This document shows positions 54,854-63,000 of a stretch of 64,000 nucleotides of DNA, piece by piece (the first letter of the stretch is position 1; the number at the start of each line of letters is the position of its first letter). The stretch comes from Agarivorans gilvus. Lineage in GTDB: Bacteria; Pseudomonadota; Gammaproteobacteria; Enterobacterales; Celerinatantimonadaceae. The position numbers and the translations under genes are program-made. The notes beneath the pieces are model-generated. The model ran no database searches, was not told where the DNA came from, and saw only the letters and a program-made list of their open reading frames with translations. The stretch spans positions 2,387,001 to 2,451,000 of the forward strand of contig NZ_CP013021.1 of the NCBI RefSeq assembly GCF_001420915.1, in the 5' to 3' direction.

Positions 54854-56386
54854 ATGCCATACATCTATCGTTACGCCTTAATTGTATCCATTGGCGGTTT
54901 CCTATTTGGGTTTGATTCGGCGTTAATTTCAGGTTTAGTACCTTCAATTACTCAGGCTTTCAACCTCAATCAACTGCAGCTAGGTTTTGTTATCAGCGCA
55001 CCAGCACTTGGCGCGGCACTCGCTTTGTGTTTTGTTGGAAAAATCGCCACCTATCGGGGGCGCAAAGGTGCCTTGGTATTGGTATCTAGGCTTTACTGTT
55101 TAGCCTTGATGATGGCGCTATTATCGCCGAACTATACCTTGCTGGTATTAGCTAGGTTATTATGTGGAGTCGCTTTCTGCTCCCTTTCGCTTTCGTCTAT
55201 GTATTTAGGGGAAGTATCTCCCTCAGCAATCCGTGGGAAGCTGGTTTCAATCAATCAATTAAGCTTGGTGGTGGGATTGTGTTTAGCGTATATCGTCAAC
55301 TTTGCACTGATTAATACACTCAGCCACTATTTATTAGCACAACACCTCTGGCGAGGAATGCTAGCACTAGAGTTGATTCCAGCTCTTAGCTGGTTCATTT
55401 TGCTACGCAAAATCCCGGAGTCACCACGGTGGTTACTTAGTCAAGGGCTAGAGAATCAAGCAAAATTGTCTCTGCGCCAAGTGTTACCTAATACGGAATT
55501 CCTCAACACCTGGTCAAGCCTCAAAAGCAACAAAGAGACTAGCCCGACTTCCGCTATAAAAGCTCTTGGTAATCTGTTCAGTTGGAAGATGAGAAGGCTA
55601 TTCATCATTGGTTTTTTCTTAGCGTTTATGCAAGCCGCAACCGGTATGAATGCAATTCTCGTCTATGCTCCTAGCGTTTTCTCTCAACTAGGTTTTACTG
55701 AAAATGCAGCACTCTTACAATCGGCATATATTGGCATAACCACCTTAATTTTCACTCTTTTTTCACTGTATTTAGTTGATCGTGTAGGGCGTCGCCCCTT
55801 ATTGCTATGGGGTTTAGCATTTGCGGTGCTAAGCCATTTAACCAGCTGGTATGCTATTAGTACTGCTCCTCAACGCTTAAGCCATGAGTTTTTGGAAAGT
55901 TTAGAACAGCTCTTTGACCTATCACTTCCCCTCGTTGTCGACAGTGTGTATTCCTCTAAGTCTGCCTTAGAAATAGCACTAGCCGAGTATTTGTCAGGCC
56001 CACAACTAGCGCTAATTAGTCAACAGCAATGGCATTTAGCCCAGGAGCTTAATGCCAATTTGGTACTAGCTGGTTTGCTAGGCTTTATCGCCGCATACTC
56101 TCTTTCACTTGGCCCAATTATGTGGATTGTTTTCTCTGAAGTGTTTCCAAGCAGCATTCGTAGTATTGCAACGCCTTTTTTCGCCTTACTTGCCAGCTTG
56201 GGAAGCTATCTAAGCCAACTGCTGCTCCCTTGGCAACTTGCTGAATTGGGAGCCGCCAACACCTTCTTCATTTATGCAGCGAATGGATTTGTGGCTCTAA
56301 TATTTATCGCCATAGTCTTACCAGAAACTAAAAATCAAGGCTTAGAAGACATCAGTAGGCTACTGGTAGCAAACGGTGATGCCTAA
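54854..56386 (+). CDS. MFS sugar porter (XylE/GalP-type)
   Basis: The protein has 510 residues with GGGAG before the ATG. Twelve helices with sugar-porter signatures GGFLFGFDSALISG, IPESPRWLLSQG, DRVGRRPLLLWG and LPETKNQGLED. A longer than usual loop (about residues 330-400) lies between helices 8 and 9. Family members import monosaccharides with protons; galactose or anhydrogalactose is likely from context. Shares a divergent control region with the third GH50 gene. Confidence 0.9.
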   Translation: MPYIYRYALIVSIGGFLFGFDSALISGLVPSITQAFNLNQLQLGFVISAPALGAALALCFVGKIATYRGRKGALVLVSRLYCLALMMALLSPNYTLLVLARLLCGVAFCSLSLSSMYLGEVSPSAIRGKLVSINQLSLVVGLCLAYIVNFALINTLSHYLLAQHLWRGMLALELIPALSWFILLRKIPESPRWLLSQGLENQAKLSLRQVLPNTEFLNTWSSLKSNKETSPTSAIKALGNLFSWKMRRLFIIGFFLAFMQAATGMNAILVYAPSVFSQLGFTENAALLQSAYIGITTLIFTLFSLYLVDRVGRRPLLLWGLAFAVLSHLTSWYAISTAPQRLSHEFLESLEQLFDLSLPLVVDSVYSSKSALEIALAEYLSGPQLALISQQQWHLAQELNANLVLAGLLGFIAAYSLSLGPIMWIVFSEVFPSSIRSIATPFFALLASLGSYLSQLLLPWQLAELGAANTFFIYAANGFVALIFIAIVLPETKNQGLEDISRLLVANGDA

Positions 56387-56796
56387 CTCCTACAACAACT
56401 CTAAAATTGTAATAATGGTGGCCAACTAAAAATAATCAGCCACGGCTCGAGCTGCTGCTTCTTTAAGTTGAAGAGCTCTACGACTGGTATTTTATTTCAA
56501 ACGAAAAAGTGATTTTTCTATCAGAAGATTCTTGAAGAAGAAACTAATAACAACTAATACATTGTGTCACAACGCGGATTCGCTACGACAGAATCGCTTG
56601 GTGATCACAACACACGGACTTGGCCTCGAAACTCAGTTTTGGACAGAAATAAGTTAGATCACTAACACTAGCGCAACCAATTGAGATTACGAAAAGTATG
56701 TCATACATCGAAACTACGTTAAGGACAGTTTTGGAGTAATGTATTATGTAGTAAGAAAGTCAAAACTGGCCGCAAACTCAATATCCATCGTTTGTA
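56387..56796. other. Non-coding gap at the end of the agar locus
   Basis: 410 bp between convergent genes. The word CAGTTTTGGA recurs (about 56633 and 56727), but no longer repeat, terminator or transposon end is evident. It marks the change from sugar genes to defence-type genes. Confidence 0.4.
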
Positions 56797-57423
56797 TCAC
56801 CCTGCTACATCATAGAAAATCTCATCGGCTCGTCGGTCAAGCTCATTAGTGTGATTTGTTAGACCTCTCAACCTGTCATCCCAAGTTTCAATAGCCAACA
56901 AGATGATTTCTCGTGATGTTGCCTTGTCGATTACACTAGAAGGAGTTACAAACTGTTCATTAACTGAATCAGTGTACAAAGATGCTTCTCTTAGCTCGAC
57001 TAACCCACCAGCTTCCGCCATATCCAATAAGGCTCTAACTCGATCCTTACCAATAGCTTTAGGCAATCGAGAACCAATGGCGATAACTTCTTGAAGAGCA
57101 ATGACGTGCTTTGCTCGATGATTGTAGAGCTTATCTTGTCGTTGCTTCTTTACCTCCTCTGGCTCTCCCATACTGCGAAACATTGCAACTTCAAGCTTGG
57201 CGATTTCCTCAATGGCAGATATCGCCAGAAAGACGGGCACATGGTAAATGCCTGACTTGTAGAGTTGATATGCACTTTCAAAGAGTGAAAGCACATGGTC
57301 ACAGCCACTATTGAACTCTTCTATTACATTAGCTTTGTTGAAGATGTTTCGACCTTTGCCGATTGCCTCACCAACAACTATTGCCTTTCTAATTGCTATA
57401 GCTTTGTCTATGTCCACCAGCAC
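56797..57423 (-). CDS. AbiV-like HEPN abortive-infection protein
   Basis: The protein has 208 residues, all-helical. A helical HEPN-type core shows YHVPVFLAISAIEEIAKLE and a histidine/arginine region NHRAKH, the layout of AbiV family proteins. Lactococcal AbiV blocks phage protein synthesis after binding a phage partner. The GTG start at 57423 has only a weak ribosome site, so the N terminus may be shorter. Divergent from the RexA-like gene, which supports a defence role. Confidence 0.7.
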   Translation of the reverse strand: MLVDIDKAIAIRKAIVVGEAIGKGRNIFNKANVIEEFNSGCDHVLSLFESAYQLYKSGIYHVPVFLAISAIEEIAKLEVAMFRSMGEPEEVKKQRQDKLYNHRAKHVIALQEVIAIGSRLPKAIGKDRVRALLDMAEAGGLVELREASLYTDSVNEQFVTPSSVIDKATSREIILLAIETWDDRLRGLTNHTNELDRRADEIFYDVAG

Positions 57424-57564
57424 ACCCAGCCCATTATTGATAGTTTTCTAAGTATGAATTACATTACTATTCTCTGGCCCAATTCATATTCAAGGTTAGA
57501 GAAATGTATACTATAAACTATTATGCAACATGTTATTAAGAAGTAATATCAAAAGGGACAGTTA

Positions 57565-58596
57565 ATGAAGCTACGCTATTTCGGCTATCACTTGCGTAAG
57601 TTTGACACTCAAAAGACGTTTCTATTCAACATCAAGTCAATCGTTGACGCATTCATTAGCTCTAACAATATGGAGCTAAAGAGCAGCTTTAAGCGTGGTG
57701 ATGACAAACTATATTTGACCCACATTGCGGGACAAAAGAACGTCTATTACTTCGTCCGTACCAGTGACGATGATCTAATCAAACGTATCAACGAGCAAAA
57801 CCTAACGGTCAGTGACATCACAGATAAGCTATCTGCTAATGAAAAGGTCGCTTATGTATCGTATGTGTATTTGAATGACACAGACAACATCATGGCATGT
57901 GCAAGTAGCACTAGCTGTCCTCGATTTGATGATTTTGCGGATTACATCAACGAGTTGTTTAACAAGGTCGGTCTTAAAAACTATGACTTCTTCATTGATG
58001 CTCTGACATCAAACAGTAACAAAGCCGATTTGATGAATATGGAAATGGTCAACAGTGTGTATGTCGATGTTGCAGCAGATAAAAGCCTTGGGAAGTTGAT
58101 AGCTAAAGAACTGACGGGCAACCCAAATGCTTCACTAGGAAACTTCCGTATTACGATTGAGCCAACAGGATCGAATCTAAAGCAAACATTTGTTAATATG
58201 CTGGCCCGCTTAGCACCTACAGGTAAAGCAAAAAACACTCAAGGTGTCATTCGAATCGGTGCTAAAGCGAAGCACAACGAGCTAAAAGGACAGTTGAATG
58301 ACTATTGGTTGGATAATGAGAACAACCTAACAGACAACCTAAACCCTAAAGCTAAGACGAAGTTACCAGATCAGATCACGGCAAAGCACGATGAGAACTC
58401 GTATCTGGACAACCTGTATAAAGCATACGTTAAGAACAAGAACCTGAAATCTGAAGCGGATACATTACTGGCGACGTATGCAGACAAGACACAGTTTGCA
58501 AAGAAAGCCAAAAATCAAGTAACTCAAGCTGATGCTGAACCAGCAAATGACGAACCGACAACTTTAGTACCACTAAACTCTGAAGCGACTAGCTAA
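57565..58596 (+). CDS. RexA-like phage-exclusion sensor protein
   Basis: The protein has 343 residues, soluble, with AAAGGGACA before the ATG. By eye it follows phage lambda RexA over the first ~110 residues: YLTHIAGQKNVYYFVRT against YLYIHKIDGKTFLFTKT, then a shared DLIKRINEQNLTVSDI / SLVQKINRSKASVEDI pattern, and a later IRIGAKAKHNELKGQL segment. It is longer than RexA (279) through an acidic Ala/Lys-rich tail. A small four-helix membrane gene follows after 1 bp, exactly the rexA-rexB layout. RexA senses phage intermediates and triggers RexB. Confidence 0.75.
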   Translation: MKLRYFGYHLRKFDTQKTFLFNIKSIVDAFISSNNMELKSSFKRGDDKLYLTHIAGQKNVYYFVRTSDDDLIKRINEQNLTVSDITDKLSANEKVAYVSYVYLNDTDNIMACASSTSCPRFDDFADYINELFNKVGLKNYDFFIDALTSNSNKADLMNMEMVNSVYVDVAADKSLGKLIAKELTGNPNASLGNFRITIEPTGSNLKQTFVNMLARLAPTGKAKNTQGVIRIGAKAKHNELKGQLNDYWLDNENNLTDNLNPKAKTKLPDQITAKHDENSYLDNLYKAYVKNKNLKSEADTLLATYADKTQFAKKAKNQVTQADAEPANDEPTTLVPLNSEATS

Positions 58597-58597
58597 A

Positions 58598-59062
58598 ATG
58601 ACCAGAACTGAGATTGCAAAACTAAAGAAAGTTATATGGTTCACGCCTCTACTTGGTGTGATCTTTGGCTTTGCATATCTTGGCCTCAAAGCTCATTTTG
58701 ATTGGGCTTTTGGCTTCACTGAAGTCCGTACACTATCAACAATAGTTGCAGGGTTCAGCTTCACGATGCAGGGTTTCCTAGCTGCTATCGCTGCATTTCT
58801 CTTTTCATTGCAGAAGTACCGATTCTTCAAGAGATGGGTGGAAGATGGTAACTCTGAAGTTTTCTTTACTCTCTTTAAAGTTGCATTCGTTTGTCTGTTC
58901 ATCACCTTTGGGTTCAGCTTATTCGTGTTCACATCTCAAGGGCAAGGCTTTGCATTCAAAGCAATGATGATGTCTGTAACCAACAACATCATCCAGCTTT
59001 GCATAATAACCATTATCATCATGGACAAGGTGTTTAAAGCTCGTGAGAGTGACGTCACCTAA
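58598..59062 (+). CDS. RexB-like four-helix membrane effector
   Basis: The protein has 154 residues with four predicted transmembrane helices (about 13-33, 45-68, 88-110, 120-143), against 144 residues and four helices in lambda RexB. A shared pattern is the second-helix region LSTIVAGFSFTMQGFLAAIA followed by a basic loop QKYRFFKRW. It starts 1 bp after the RexA-like stop, so the two are translationally coupled. In lambda, activated RexB depolarises the membrane and aborts infection. Sequence similarity is modest; topology and coupling carry the call. Confidence 0.7.
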   Translation: MTRTEIAKLKKVIWFTPLLGVIFGFAYLGLKAHFDWAFGFTEVRTLSTIVAGFSFTMQGFLAAIAAFLFSLQKYRFFKRWVEDGNSEVFFTLFKVAFVCLFITFGFSLFVFTSQGQGFAFKAMMMSVTNNIIQLCIITIIIMDKVFKARESDVT

Positions 59063-59598
59063 TTCAACTCTATAATTAGAGTCGTGGAAGTGGGGGCAAG
59101 TCTTGCCTCTTGCCATTCATTACTTTTTGTATATCAAACCTAGCAAAGTATCCGAAATAGTGATTCGAGCCTAGGCTCACTTTGGGGCAGTTTTGATTTC
59201 ATTACGCAACGTGCGTTTCATAAGTTGCGTAATAACAGTGAAAGACGCTTTGAGGCAGAGGTGATTTACGAAACAACTTGTTTCGCAATTGTGCAAGAGG
59301 CGGTTGCATAATTGAAGTTTGGCATGCCAGCTATCAGTCAGTCTTATGGCAAAGAAAACCCCAGTTATACATTTGTGAATAAATTCATGTCAGTCGAGTT
59401 TGAGCTGATACTCCGTTGGACACTGTTCATTATTACTGCGTCACTTACATAAAAGCGTCGGCGGCGCTACATGTACTCTTATTCGACATATGCATATTTC
59501 AGTTTTAACTAAAATTTGAAATGCGGCACGTTTTATAACTTATTGTTATTCTATTATTTTGGTATCCAAACCACACAAAACCGTAGTAGGAGATATCA
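59063..59598. other. Non-coding region with a cluster of inverted repeats
   Basis: 536 bp without a gene. Between 59092 and 59314 there are five palindromic elements: GGCAAG-T-CTTGCC (about 59094-59106), GAGCCTAGGCTC (59167-59178), ATTACGCAAC/GTTGCGTAAT (59201-59210, 59224-59233), CGAAACAA/TTGTTTCG (59269-59276, 59278-59285) and CAATTGTGCAA/TTGCATAATTG (59286-59296, 59304-59314, one mismatch). They share TTGCG/CGCAA words. The rest is AT-rich and holds the promoter of the 42-residue gene. Confidence 0.6.
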
Positions 59599-59727
59599 AT
59601 GGGCATAAAACCTGGGCCAAAGAGAAAAAATGAAGACGGAACACCCGATAAACGACAGCGTGTCCGTCCAGAAACAAAGAAAAAACACCCAAAACTAAAA
59701 GAGCATAACCACGAGAAAGGTGATTAA
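59599..59727 (+). CDS. Small Lys-rich protein (42 aa)
   Basis: ATG 59599 has AGGAG six bases upstream, then 42 codons to TAA 59727, then a long hairpin. The product MGIKPGPKRKNEDGTPDKRQ and its remainder are highly basic and disordered-looking, suggesting nucleic-acid binding. I recognise no family. The ribosome site plus terminator make it a credible gene. Confidence 0.6.
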   Translation: MGIKPGPKRKNEDGTPDKRQRVRPETKKKHPKLKEHNHEKGD

Positions 59728-59734
59728 ACTCTAT

Positions 59735-59764
59735 GATAAAGCAGCCTACTTAAGCTGCTTTATC
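59735..59764 (+). terminator. Hairpin after the small Lys-rich gene
   Basis: GATAAAGCAGC/GCTGCTTTATC, a perfect 11-bp stem with an 8-base loop, 7 bp after the stop codon. The T content is inside the stem, so termination efficiency is uncertain. Confidence 0.65.
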
Positions 59765-60109
59765 AATAGCTCCCACAGCCTAAGCAAATAATATTTGACG
59801 ACTGTACTACCTCAATATTCTGAATAAGCCAGCCAACTTGTTTTTCTAGCACACCTTCTTAAAAATGTTCAACCATATGATTATTATGAAAATATCACAT
59901 GCGCCTTCAACAAAATCGAGCAAAAGATCAGAAAATGAGACTTGTTAGATTGTCTAAGTGCATGGATGCCCACGCATAAGGAAAAGTAGGAAAAATACCA
60001 GAGTTGTGAATTGAGGCGTAAGCCTGTTGAAACACGTTTTGGGGCACAAACGTGCTAGTACGCCTTAAGCGACAAACACAGGACAAAATTTCGTCCCGTA
60101 TCATTACCT
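59765..60109. other. Non-coding region with nested inverted repeats downstream of umuC
   Basis: 345 bp. Near umuC there is a nested structure: AGGCGTA (60014-60020) with TACGCCT (60059-60065) enclosing CACGTTT (60033-60039) with AAACGTG (60048-60054). A near-perfect GGACAAAATTTCGTCC (60081-60096) is nearest the umuC stop and is the likely leftward terminator. No gene is visible. Confidence 0.5.
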
Positions 60110-61372
60110 TTATTTGCAGCTAATAAGTGGAATATGTCGCCAATCCGTCGTGTATTGAGGCGTGAGCATATCCCTTCGCATATGCCACTTGGGGCTGATA
60201 CCTTGTGAGCCTAGAAACATTGTGCCACTGCCGTAGCGTTGATTTAATGCATCAACAGCTTTCATTAGTTCTGGTCGGCCCGGCTTTGCCGTAAACATAT
60301 CCAGTTGTTGATACTGTTCATCAATTAAATCTATAAGGCCCACGCCGACTTTGTAGTATTTGATACCTGGAATAAATAGTTGGGGTATTGCTTGTGAGAC
60401 CAGCTGACTAATCACAATGGTATCGTTAGTTGCACAAGCGGGCCGCAGCAACTGCTTAAAGCCTCGACTGATACCATCATCAAACGGCGAGTTATGTGCA
60501 AATATTAAAATCGCACCGACTACGCTACCTTGCTCTCTTGCTTTTAAACATGCACAGCTCACATGCAGTGAAAATGCTTGCATCAACGAGTGTAGCTCCA
60601 GTATTCGTTGGCCAGTGCTTCTCGTTGAGAAAATTTGCTGCTTATTCGCTCGCGCTTCATCCCATGATTTTGCGGATACACCGTTAAGTTCGAGTATCGT
60701 TCTCTCCATCTCCACGCTGAAATGCTGCTTAGCAAGCTTCGGTGGCATATTCGCCAACTTGTATCCGGTTGTTATTCCCATGTCTTTGAGACGTATGCTT
60801 AACTTTCGGCCCACTCCCCACACATCGGACACACACATTTGAGATAAAATACGGTCTCTTTGTTCATTATGCTCAATCACACAAACCCCATTGAAACCAG
60901 GTAAACGTTTAGCAGCATGATTGGCGACCTTACACAGCGTCAGCGTTTTTCCAAACCCCACACAAACGGGTAAACGCACTTCTTTCCAAACAGTTCGACG
61001 GATTTGCTTTCCCAGAACCTCAAGCGGGGGCAGAGCCTCACAGGCATTTGATACATCTATGAAGGTTTCATCAATACTGTATACATGTTGTCTTGGAGCA
61101 AATGCGCCAATGATTTGCATCATATGCATCGATAAATCTGCATATAGCTCATAGTTTGACGAGCATACAATGACACCTTTTTTTTCGCACAATGATTTAA
61201 TCTGGAAAAAAGGTTTAAAGCGCTCGATACCAATAGCTTTAGCCAAACGATTTACAGCAACCACACAACCGTCGTTGTTGCTCAGTACTATGATTGGTTT
61301 GTTGCGCCAATCAGGGCGAAACACCGCTTCCGCTGAACAATAAAAACTATTGGCATCAACAAGCGCAAACAT
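60110..61372 (-). CDS. umuC: Y-family DNA polymerase V catalytic subunit UmuC
   Basis: The protein has 420 residues, the normal UmuC length. Palm motifs FALVDANSFYCSAE and YSIDETFIDVS supply the catalytic acids, followed by the finger/thumb and little-finger domains typical of UmuC. Error-prone lesion bypass polymerase. The start overlaps the umuD stop by one base (TAATG), so the pair is coupled and under the LexA site upstream of umuD. Such pairs are common cargo of plasmids and integrative elements. Confidence 0.95.
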   Translation of the reverse strand: MFALVDANSFYCSAEAVFRPDWRNKPIIVLSNNDGCVVAVNRLAKAIGIERFKPFFQIKSLCEKKGVIVCSSNYELYADLSMHMMQIIGAFAPRQHVYSIDETFIDVSNACEALPPLEVLGKQIRRTVWKEVRLPVCVGFGKTLTLCKVANHAAKRLPGFNGVCVIEHNEQRDRILSQMCVSDVWGVGRKLSIRLKDMGITTGYKLANMPPKLAKQHFSVEMERTILELNGVSAKSWDEARANKQQIFSTRSTGQRILELHSLMQAFSLHVSCACLKAREQGSVVGAILIFAHNSPFDDGISRGFKQLLRPACATNDTIVISQLVSQAIPQLFIPGIKYYKVGVGLIDLIDEQYQQLDMFTAKPGRPELMKAVDALNQRYGSGTMFLGSQGISPKWHMRRDMLTPQYTTDWRHIPLISCK

Positions 61373-61779
61373 TAAAGCAGTTTCAGCAAACGAGACGGCC
61401 GGTGACAGCGTATAGAGCGGATAACGACGCCTTCTACAGTAAACCTATCACAACTACTGACAGCTACTGGGCCATAGTGTTCATTGGCTGATAGGAGCAT
61501 ACGTCTTGATTTATCGATAATCTTACACACAAACTCGCCGTTGATATTTGCGACAATGACATCACCACTCTCTACATGGACGTGACGGTCAACAATCAAT
61601 ACATCCCCATCGTGTATACCGCTACCCAACATTGAGTCTCCGGACGCTAGACCGATAAATGTGGCTGATGGATGCTCAATAAGTAAGTCATCTAAACTCA
61701 GTGGGAGTTGCGAATATTCAGTCGCGGGGGATTCAAAACCTGTAAGGCCAGCACTCGCTAGAATAGGGATTACTTTCAT
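61372..61779 (-). CDS. umuD: UmuD-like S24 self-cleaving SOS protein
   Basis: The protein has 135 residues. The cleavage region TGFESPA aligns with E. coli CGFPSPA, the nucleophile Ser is in ASGDSMLG, and the Lys of the dyad is in FVCKII. RecA-stimulated cleavage would give UmuD', the accessory subunit of UmuC. The arm before the cleavage Gly is only 13 residues, against about 24 in E. coli. A LexA box lies 13 bp upstream. Confidence 0.92.
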   Translation of the reverse strand: MKVIPILASAGLTGFESPATEYSQLPLSLDDLLIEHPSATFIGLASGDSMLGSGIHDGDVLIVDRHVHVESGDVIVANINGEFVCKIIDKSRRMLLSANEHYGPVAVSSCDRFTVEGVVIRSIRCHRPSRLLKLL

Positions 61780-61791
61780 TAAAGTCTTACA

Positions 61792-61807
61792 CTGTATTTA
61801 TATACAG
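61792..61807 (-). promoter_or_regulatory. LexA (SOS) box upstream of umuDC
   Basis: CTGTATTTATATACAG fits CTGT-N8-ACAG perfectly, with flanking TA/CA as in strong SOS boxes, 12 bp before the umuD ATG. Implies DNA-damage induction of the umuDC pair. Confidence 0.92.
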
Positions 61808-61945
61808 CAATTATAGATACATTGGGCAAAAAGAGAAACTAGTAATTGCCGTAAAAAAGAGTCACTTGAATCAGTCTCCGCATAGACGTCAGATGATTGG
61901 ATGATGTCTGTTCGCGTTTTTACTAAGCCTACCTTTCAGGCATGC

Positions 61946-61967
61946 AATTACTCTTAAGTGAGTAATT
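61946..61967. promoter_or_regulatory. Palindrome upstream of the secreted nuclease gene
   Basis: AATTACTC/GAGTAATT with a 6-base TTAAGT spacer, about 66 bp before the nuclease start. Could be an operator; no regulator is suggested. Confidence 0.35.
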
Positions 61968-62032
61968 ATCAACTTACAACCATATTGATAGTTATGTTAG
62001 ATTTGGACTAAAGCCTAACTAAAGGATTTATA

Positions 62033-62770
62033 ATGAAAGCATGGATAGCAATTCCGTTATTAGCCTCGGGGTACCTGAACGCTTCTGAATTTCGTACACC
62101 AAATTGCCCAATTGGCTGCCCAAGTCTTGATATTGAGGGGAATATAGTCATTTTCGAACGGCTATACACACTCTCCCAAAATAAGAAAACGAAGTTTGCT
62201 GATTGGGTGGCTTATGAAGTCGATGTGCTTAACTTTGGCACAACAACTAACAGAACGTGGAAAAACAATCCTTTACTTGATGAAAATGAACGACTGGAAA
62301 AAGATGACTACAGTGGAGCGTCAAGTAAACTCGATATTGACCGTGGACACCAAGCTCCACTAGCAAGTTTTGTGGGAAGTCGCTACTGGCCTACCCTTAA
62401 CTATTTATCCAATATTACGCCTCAAGCTAAAGGTTTAAACCAGGGCCCATGGAAAAACCTAGAAGAAGCGGTTAGAGATGCTGTTGGGTTTCGTGAAAAC
62501 CTATATGTTATTACGGGAACACTTTACCTAAATGAAATGGAAGACTTACCAAAAGCCGATGAAGCTCATGCCATACCATCTGATTACTACAAAATTATAT
62601 ATGATGATAAAGGCAACTCTGCCGCGTTCCTAATGAACCAGCAATCAACCAGGGATACAGACTACTGCACGACAAAGAAAACAATCTCTGAATTAAGGGC
62701 TATCGTGCCATATACCATTCCTGAAGGCTTAGCTGACAGCAATGTAATTTTTGCACGACTAGGTTGCTGA
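62033..62770 (+). CDS. Secreted DNA/RNA non-specific endonuclease
   Basis: The protein has 245 residues. Signal peptide (MKAWIAIPLLASGYLNAS) and the NUC-family active site DRGHQAPLAS with the catalytic His, followed by YLSNITPQAKGLNQGPW containing the metal-binding Asn. Family members are extracellular or periplasmic magnesium nucleases that degrade DNA and RNA without sequence preference. Stand-alone gene, rightward. A nutrient or defence role cannot be told apart. Confidence 0.9.
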   Translation: MKAWIAIPLLASGYLNASEFRTPNCPIGCPSLDIEGNIVIFERLYTLSQNKKTKFADWVAYEVDVLNFGTTTNRTWKNNPLLDENERLEKDDYSGASSKLDIDRGHQAPLASFVGSRYWPTLNYLSNITPQAKGLNQGPWKNLEEAVRDAVGFRENLYVITGTLYLNEMEDLPKADEAHAIPSDYYKIIYDDKGNSAAFLMNQQSTRDTDYCTTKKTISELRAIVPYTIPEGLADSNVIFARLGC

Positions 62771-62894
62771 ATGTAATTCAAATATCTAGGGGGAAACTTG
62801 CTCAACCGACCTCCGAATAAGATGCTCTAGCTCATCTTTGGACATTTCCGAGTTAAAGCCTTAACTCTAACTCGTCAGTTTCGGATAAATATTT

Positions 62895-63000
62895 CTATGG
62901 GTTAACGCTTTGCTCAGCCGCCGCCGGAATGGAGCTGCTTTGTGCTAGCGTAGCGTACAGCACAAAGCGAGCGGAGTGTAGGCGCAACAATTTGTTATGC
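62895..63000 (-). repeat. attC-like recombination site behind the HNH gene
   Basis: On the minus strand the HNH gene's stop lies inside GCATAAC, followed by an L-box-like TTGTTGCGCC, a perfect stem GCTTTGTGCT/AGCACAAAGC with a 12-base loop, a matching GGCTGAGCAAAGC and then GTTAACC. The order R''-L''-stem-L'-R' and the ~105-bp length fit an integron attC. The 7-bp boxes are imperfect and only one copy is in the window. Confidence 0.5.

Noticed and set aside
56960..56980. Possible far end of the Tn7-like element (CAGTGTACAAAG)
   Set aside because: Only about 10 bases match one repeat core, there is no second copy nearby, and it lies inside the AbiV-like coding frame.
59230..59320. A second attC site upstream of the small Lys-rich gene
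   Set aside because: The palindromes are there, but no complementary RYYYAAC/GTTRRRY boxes bracket them and the arms do not follow the R-L-stem-L-R order.
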